Shown here: piece after piece, positions 59,702 through 64,000 of the stretch
Numbering within the stretch: position 1 is the first letter of the stretch
Layout: the number at the start of each line of letters is the position of its first letter
Source: an uncultured Bdellovibrionales bacterium
GTDB lineage: Bacteria; Bdellovibrionota; Bdellovibrionia; Bdellovibrionales; UBA1609
DNA length: 64,000 nucleotides
Assembly (NCBI GenBank): GCA_903833275.1
Contig: CAILEP010000016.1
Span: forward strand, 175,865-239,864
Direction: 5' to 3'
The notes under the pieces: model-generated
Told to the model about the DNA's origin: nothing
Database searches by the model: none
Seen by the model: the letters and a program-made list of their open reading frames with translations, nothing else
Translations under genes and position numbers: made by a program

Positions 59702-60262
59702 ATGCACATTGTTGTTGGCCTGGGCAACCCAGGCTCTCGCTACCAACTTACTCGCCACAACATTGGCTTCTTGGTGGTCGATGCACTGGTGCAGCATCTT
59801 GAAGCGCGTGCTGTGCCTGACAAATTTAACTCTGCGATCTACGACGCCAAAACTGAAGGCATTGATCTCAAACTAGTTAAACCGCAAACCTTCATGAACT
59901 TGTCGGGTGAGGCCGTGCAGCCGTTGCTCGCTTTTTATAAAGTTCCGCTCGAAAACTTATTAGTGATACACGATGATATCGACCAAGCTTTTGGTAAAAT
60001 TAAATTTCAAAAGAAACGCGGCCATGGTGGGCACAATGGCATTAAGAATATTCACGAAAAACTCGGCACTGACGACTACGCGAGATTGAAGCTCGGGGTT
60101 GGTCGCCCCGCACACCCCCAAATGCAGGTGGTTGATTACGTTTTGCAAAACTTTGAAAAAGACAAAGACGCCGAATTAGCGGATTTCATTGGGCGCGCCG
60201 GTGAAGCTGCGCTAAGTTTCTTGATCGATGGTTTTGATCGTGCACAAACTGAATTTAATTGA
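59702..60262 (+). CDS. pth: Peptidyl-tRNA hydrolase
   Basis: 186 residues. HIVVGLGNPGSRYQLTRHNIGFLVVDAL carries the catalytic His, KPQTFMNLSGEAVQPLLAFYKV the substrate Asn, and LLVIHDDIDQAFGKIKFQKKRGHGGHNGIKNI the Asp. It recycles peptidyl-tRNA lost from ribosomes. The gene lies 9 bases after rplY and 9 before ychF. Confidence 0.96.
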   Translation: MHIVVGLGNPGSRYQLTRHNIGFLVVDALVQHLEARAVPDKFNSAIYDAKTEGIDLKLVKPQTFMNLSGEAVQPLLAFYKVPLENLLVIHDDIDQAFGKIKFQKKRGHGGHNGIKNIHEKLGTDDYARLKLGVGRPAHPQMQVVDYVLQNFEKDKDAELADFIGRAGEAALSFLIDGFDRAQTEFN

Positions 60263-60271
60263 GGTGAACAC

Positions 60272-61372
60272 ATGGGCTTAAAAGCAGGTATCGTTGGTTT
60301 ACCAAACGTCGGCAAGAGCACACTTTTTAATGCCCTGACATCGGCCAAGGCTGAAGCTGCAAACTACCCTTTTTGCACCATCGACCCAAATGTCGGTGTC
60401 GTGACCGTACCCGATGAACGCCTCGAGATGATTTCGAAATTTGTGAAACCACAAAAGCAAGTGCCGACTGTGATGGAATTCGTCGACATCGCCGGCCTTG
60501 TGGCTGGCGCAAGCAAAGGCGAAGGCCTCGGCAATCAGTTTTTGGCTAACATCCGCGAAACCGATGCCATTATTCATGTCGTGCGCTGTTTTGAAGACCC
60601 GAATGTTGTTCACGTTATGGGGTCAGTTGACCCACTTCGCGACATCGGTACGATCAACACCGAATTGATTTTGGCTGATCTCGATTCTGTCGATAAACGT
60701 TTGAAGCGAATTGAGAAAATGGCAAAGACCACCACTGATGTTAATTTGCGTGCCGAATATTCGATTACCAAAAAAGTCGCAGAAGCCTTAAACCGCGGTG
60801 AACCTGCGCGCTCTGTAGTGCCCGACGAGACCGAAGCGCCTTTTATGAAAGACCTGCATTTGCTGACGACCAAACCCGTGCTTTACGCCTGCAACGTCGC
60901 CGAGAGTGAATACACCTCTGAAAAAAGTGAACGTGTAAAATTAGTCGAAGAATTAGCAAAATCAGAAAACAACCAGTGCATTTCAATCTGCTCTTCGATT
61001 GAAGCCGAAATTTCTCAACTGCCCGAAGGCGATCGAGCCGAATTTTTAGAATCATTGGGCATGAAAGAAGCTGGCCTCAATCGCTTGATTCGTGAATCTT
61101 ATAGCCTATTAAACTTAGTGACCTACTTTACGGCCGGCGAAAAAGAAGTGCGCGCTTGGACAATTCGTCGCGGCACCAAAGGCCCGCAAGCCGCTGCCGT
61201 AATTCACACTGATTTTGAACGCGGTTACATTCGAGCCGAAACCTATCACTGCACCGATCTTTTCGAATTGAAAAGTGAATCGGCAATCAAAGAGGGCGGT
61301 CGCTATCGCTCAGAAGGCAAAGAGTACGTCGTTAAAGATGGCGACGTTTTGCTTTTCAGATTTAACGTTTAA
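60272..61372 (+). CDS. ychF: Redox-responsive ATPase YchF (OLA1/Obg family)
   Basis: 366 residues. G1 GLPNVGKSTLFNALT, G3 DIAGLVAGASKGEGLGNQFL, an NVAES-type G4 (YACNVAESEY) that gives ATP rather than GTP preference, a coiled-coil insert and a C-terminal TGS domain (AWTIRRGTKGPQAAAVIHTDFERGYIRAE). It associates with ribosomes and influences stress translation. AGGTG precedes the ATG. Confidence 0.96.
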   Translation: MGLKAGIVGLPNVGKSTLFNALTSAKAEAANYPFCTIDPNVGVVTVPDERLEMISKFVKPQKQVPTVMEFVDIAGLVAGASKGEGLGNQFLANIRETDAIIHVVRCFEDPNVVHVMGSVDPLRDIGTINTELILADLDSVDKRLKRIEKMAKTTTDVNLRAEYSITKKVAEALNRGEPARSVVPDETEAPFMKDLHLLTTKPVLYACNVAESEYTSEKSERVKLVEELAKSENNQCISICSSIEAEISQLPEGDRAEFLESLGMKEAGLNRLIRESYSLLNLVTYFTAGEKEVRAWTIRRGTKGPQAAAVIHTDFERGYIRAETYHCTDLFELKSESAIKEGGRYRSEGKEYVVKDGDVLLFRFNV

Positions 61373-61441
61373 CATTGAGGGCAGCGGCAGTCGCAATTTC
61401 AGCGATTGCGGCCATCGGCACCGCGATCACTACAACCGCAC

Positions 61442-63631
61442 TCAAAGCAATTTCAACAGCTGCGAGCAAGATCTAAACAATTGATAGTCTCTTTTGCCAT
61501 CCAGCGAATTCGTCAACAAAAAATCTCGAACCAGCAGTTTTGAGCGATGATCGGCATTAAGCGCGAGCGCTTGCGCGGCGGCTCGACGAATCTCGGGCGC
61601 TGAGTCTTTGAGCGCTTTTTCGAGCAAATCCAAAGCCCGTGTCTCGTGGCGATTGGCGAGGGCAAAAATGCCTAGAGGCCTCAAATCCAAATCAGGCCCG
61701 TCGATTATTTTTTCAATCAGGGTAAGCGACTCGACATCCGTACGACCAACTAAGGCCCGAACCGCCGTTCGATGAAGGTCAGAACTGGGTTCATTGAGCA
61801 CCTGCTCTAGGAGCTTTAGAGAATGTGAATCAGAACGATTGGCGAGTGCCAAAACGGCTGGCTTACGGGGGGCGAGGCCCGCCTCATTGATCAGCCATTC
61901 AATGAGGTCTAGAGAATCGGTTCGACCACTCAAGGCGTTTGCCAAGGCAACGCGAAGAAGGCCCTGGCTTCCGGAGCTCAAACTTCTTGCGATAATCGCG
62001 AGCGACCGAGGGTCATTGCGATCGGCCAAGGCCTTGGCGGCCTCCTGTTGAATATAATTTTGAGAATCACCAAGCGCGAACTCTAAAAGATCGAGAGCCT
62101 TGTCTTCGTTGCGACCGTGCAGTGCCCTAATTGCAATCTGTCTAACATCACGGTTTGCGTCGCCAAACGCGCGAGCGATTAAAGCCAGCGAGCTAAAGTC
62201 CTGGCGCTTCTCAAGCGCCACGGCCGCGCCCTGTCGCACCTCAACGTCCGAGTCACCTAAGGCTTGATCTATTAGTGTGAGCGATTTCTCATCGCTTCGC
62301 CCCGCCAGCTGGTGAACGGCCCGCCTTCGAATAAGTGCTCGTGAATCATTTAATAAGATGTCTATAACATCCAATGGGGCCGGGCCCGCTATATCAAACA
62401 ATCGATTCGACATTCGGGTCGCTGCCGCGAAACGTACGTCAGCGCTTTCGTCAGCCATTGCGATTTTAAACAGTTCTATTTCGTTTTTATTAATTTTTCT
62501 ACTCTCGTTTTTAAGCTTCTCAATTTGGTCAAAGCTTAGACCCTTTTTCTTGAGTTTCGCAAAGTAGCGCCGCTCAACGGCTCGACTCTCCTGTTTAATT
62601 TTGCAATTCTCTGACCTCAGACTTCTCGCCTGAAGGCTGCCCAATACATCGTCAAAATGCCTGTAGATCACAGATTTATCAGGGTTGTCTAGACGGCTGA
62701 AAGCTCGAGCCGCTTCGTGACCCCAACGCCAGGCTTTCGACATCTGTGGATTCTCGAGGGCGCTCTCTTCGCTGAGCACCCCGGCGAGTGGGTCTCTTAA
62801 GATCACTCCGCCAAAATCGACCGCGGTCTGGTGATTTGTCTTCTGTCGCCCGCCAAAGTTGTCGGTGTAAATATTGGGCGGCACATTTAAACCGGCGAAT
62901 CGGCCAACATGAGATTGTCGCAAATAGAGCGCCGCGGGGATTTGCTCATTGGCTTTCAAAATATCAAATGGCAGCTTTATAATGGCGTAAGTTTCAACCG
63001 TTTCAAATTCGGTACCGTTAATATCAAAAAGATATTGGGCTGCTTGCTGCCGACTCGCCTCAGCGATCGCCTCGCCGAAGCTCATCAACCCATCACTGTG
63101 ATCTTTGTGGCGAAGTTGATCGATCGATAAATCGCTCTTCAGTTGCAACTCAACCAAGGTATTACTTCGGGCACCGTGGCCAAAACCCTTGATGTCAATT
63201 AAACCTATGACTCTTGACGGAGCTTTCGGGTCGCCGACCTCAACTAGAGCCGATCGGATATAGCCCGAGGGGCGAAATGCCGGCTTCAATCTTTTGCCAA
63301 TAGGTATTGATGAGTTACGAATTTCATTTAATTGAGCCTGTTGATTGCCGACAAATGCGGCGTTAAAAAGAAGCCATTGGTTTAATTCGGCATCCGAAAG
63401 CTTTCGGAGCTATGGAAAGTCGCGATCGATTGCCGCGCGATTGACCCATGCGACTTCAGCGCCGATAACTTCGCGTGCTAATTCAAAGGTGGGGTCAGAA
63501 AGATCGCTGTGTGATTGCGGGCGAAAAACTTCGTCTGCAAATGCCAAGCTTGGCGCCCCCCCAACCAAAATGAAAAGGCTAAGCGCTAAAGTTACGATAG
63601 TTCTGATTGAGTCTAAATTTCTAAAATACAT
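61442..63631 (-). pseudogene. Secreted HEAT-repeat protein interrupted by an in-frame TAG
   Basis: The 615-residue ORF (61442-63289, TTG start) and the ORF ending at 63410 are in the same frame and separated only by TAG 63410-63412. Joined, they give about 730 codons: ATG 63631, a signal peptide (TIVTLALSLFILVGGAPSLAFADE), AAIDRDFP-stop-LRKLSDAELNQW, a middle domain, then at least nine HEAT-like repeats of about 31 residues from residue about 360 (pattern D-R-SLxLIEQAL-D-xxxxRxxAxxALA-R). HEAT arrays bind proteins. A GAG-to-TAG change would explain the stop. It could also be readthrough or a sequence error. It is convergent with ychF. Confidence 0.75.
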
Positions 63632-63706
63632 AAGGGTTGCCGAGAGTTTACACCGCTGGCTGTGACTTTTGAATGGGGCCTGTAAACAAGAAAGGACTGT
63701 CAATAG

Positions 63707-63898
63707 TTTGGGCGGGCTGGAGCGATCTTTCTGACAACGTAGAATGGCAGCATCCTCCCATGCGAGACCGAAGATCCTAAGGCCCGGTCTCCGCCCCAGC
63801 AACAGGTCTCAGCAACCGTCCCGCTACTGTGGGCTGCCGTCTGTGGACTGAAACTGTAATTCAACTATCTGCGCCGGCCCTTATTGCGGGCCCCTTTT
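63707..63898 (+). ncRNA. Structured intergenic RNA candidate with terminator
   Basis: The gap between two minus-strand genes holds nested complementary segments. They are an outer GGGCGGGC (63710-63717) with GCCGGCCC (63873-63880), a middle GGCAGC with GCTGCC, an inner GAGACCG with CGGTCTC around a 14-base loop, and a side hairpin GCCC...ACAG with CTGT-GGGC. The end has GGCCC-TTATTGC-GGGCC followed by CC and five T. The topology, a long rod with a one-sided bubble hairpin, resembles 6S RNA, but I cannot assign a family. The motif CCGTCCCGCTACTGT recalls a cobalamin-riboswitch segment, but the rest of that riboswitch is missing. Strand is inferred from the terminator. Confidence 0.35.
63876..63898 (+). 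terminator. Possible terminator or alternative stem
   Basis: GGCCC-TTATTGC-GGGCC then CCTTTTT. The left arm is also the partner of the outer closing stem of the RNA candidate, so the two pairings exclude each other. It overlaps the 3' end of the minus-strand partial gene. Confidence 0.4.
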
Positions 63899-64000
63899 TA
63901 TCAAGCACCAAGTTGTAGCGGCCAAGCGATCAACTTTGACAAGAATCTCATCATTTTTGATTAAATCAAGTATGGCCTGTACCTCGCGGATTGAACCAAA
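63881..64000 (-). CDS. 3' end of an unidentified protein
   Basis: The minus strand is open from the window edge for 39 codons to TAA 63881-63883. The visible C-terminus reads FGSIREVQAILDLIKNDEILVKVDR followed by LAATTWCLIKRGPQ. The E-V-Q-x-I-L-D-L-I...K-V-D pattern resembles the last helix and strand of zinc-type or MDR alcohol dehydrogenases, but the fragment is too short to name it. It is missing from the ORF track because no start lies in the window. It reads toward the HEAT gene with about 250 bases between. Confidence 0.5.
   Translation of the reverse strand, partial: FGSIREVQAILDLIKNDEILVKVDRLAATTWCLIKRGPQ

Noticed and set aside
59432-59797. 121- and 96-residue minus ORFs opposite rplY/pth, and the 178-residue plus ORF 59340-59876
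   Set aside because: They are low-complexity shadows of the Ala/Pro-rich bL25 tail in other frames.
61373-61441. Terminator between convergent ychF and the HEAT gene
   Set aside because: A GTCGCAAT/ATTGCGGC stem exists but no T run follows on either strand, so it is not a standard intrinsic terminator.
63780-63860. Cobalamin riboswitch suggested by CCGTCCCGCTACTGT
   Set aside because: The other conserved riboswitch segments and the B12 box are not present in the right order, and there is no plus-strand gene downstream.
1-64000. Prophage, insertion sequence, CRISPR array or defence island
   Set aside because: No transposase, integrase, phage structural gene, Cas gene or regularly spaced repeat was seen on either strand.

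Overview
The window is a gene-dense bacterial chromosome segment of about 50% GC by eye. It contains no rRNA, CRISPR array, transposase or prophage. No gene-free stretch exceeds about 300 bases. Gene content and order suggest a didermal, sigma54-rich bacterium with type IV pili, most likely Bdellovibrionota (the Bdellovibrio group). This rests on three things: a pilB-pilT-pilC-pilS-pilR block, a gliding-type ABC exporter with DUF4340, and a long envelope operon in which a GnnA-like oxidoreductase lies between lpxA and lpxB. There is no 16S gene in the window, so the taxonomy is inference.

Layout. 1-11.3 kb: the end of an unknown gene; a deoxyhypusine-synthase-family enzyme; an orphan beta-barrel-like protein; then a minus-strand run of ABC ATPase, permease, GldG-like, DUF4340, GHMP kinase, DUF429 and a secreted protein, preceded by a short NFACT/RqcH-like protein. 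11.3-15.5 kb: small unknown genes, a serine hydrolase, greB, an orphan 361-residue protein, a large palindromic element and tRNA-Arg(CCT). 15.5-24.6 kb: the type IV pilus assembly and PilSR control operon, an atypical AroE-like protein and ribF. 24.6-28.1 kb: a CHASE2 histidine kinase paired with an NtrC-type regulator. 28.1-43.2 kb: one long minus-strand envelope operon, ybeY-prfB-lolC/E-lolD-bamA-ompH-fabZ-lpxA-gnnA-like-lpxB-lpxK-lpxL-DUF3108-GT9-GT9, which couples outer-membrane protein, lipoprotein and lipid A export. 43.2-52.9 kb: a methyltransferase, a PgpH-type HD phosphohydrolase, mazG, arsC, a second two-component pair, rlmE and a secreted S1/P1 nuclease. 53-54.9 kb: a coiled-coil protein and a PilZ gene broken at a G8 tract, then a perfect sigma54 promoter driving a short C-rich RNA that ends in a strong terminator. 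54.9-61.4 kb: plus-strand housekeeping genes (amidase, rph, rdgB, prs, rplY, pth, ychF). 61.4-64 kb: a secreted HEAT-repeat gene interrupted by an in-frame TAG, a structured intergenic RNA candidate, and the 3' end of another gene.

The most notable signals are: (1) the sigma54-driven RNA of about 57 nt at 54776-54833, with C7 and C9 runs that are single-stranded in the predicted fold; (2) the G8 tract that switches the neighbouring PilZ gene out of frame, which could be a target of that RNA; (3) a palindromic element beside tRNA-Arg that carries a copy of the tRNA T-arm with a hairpin inserted in the T-loop; (4) a prfB programmed frameshift whose 5' coding part is missing from the ORF track; (5) the in-frame amber codon in the HEAT gene; and (6) an unidentified, strongly base-paired RNA candidate at about 63.71-63.90 kb.
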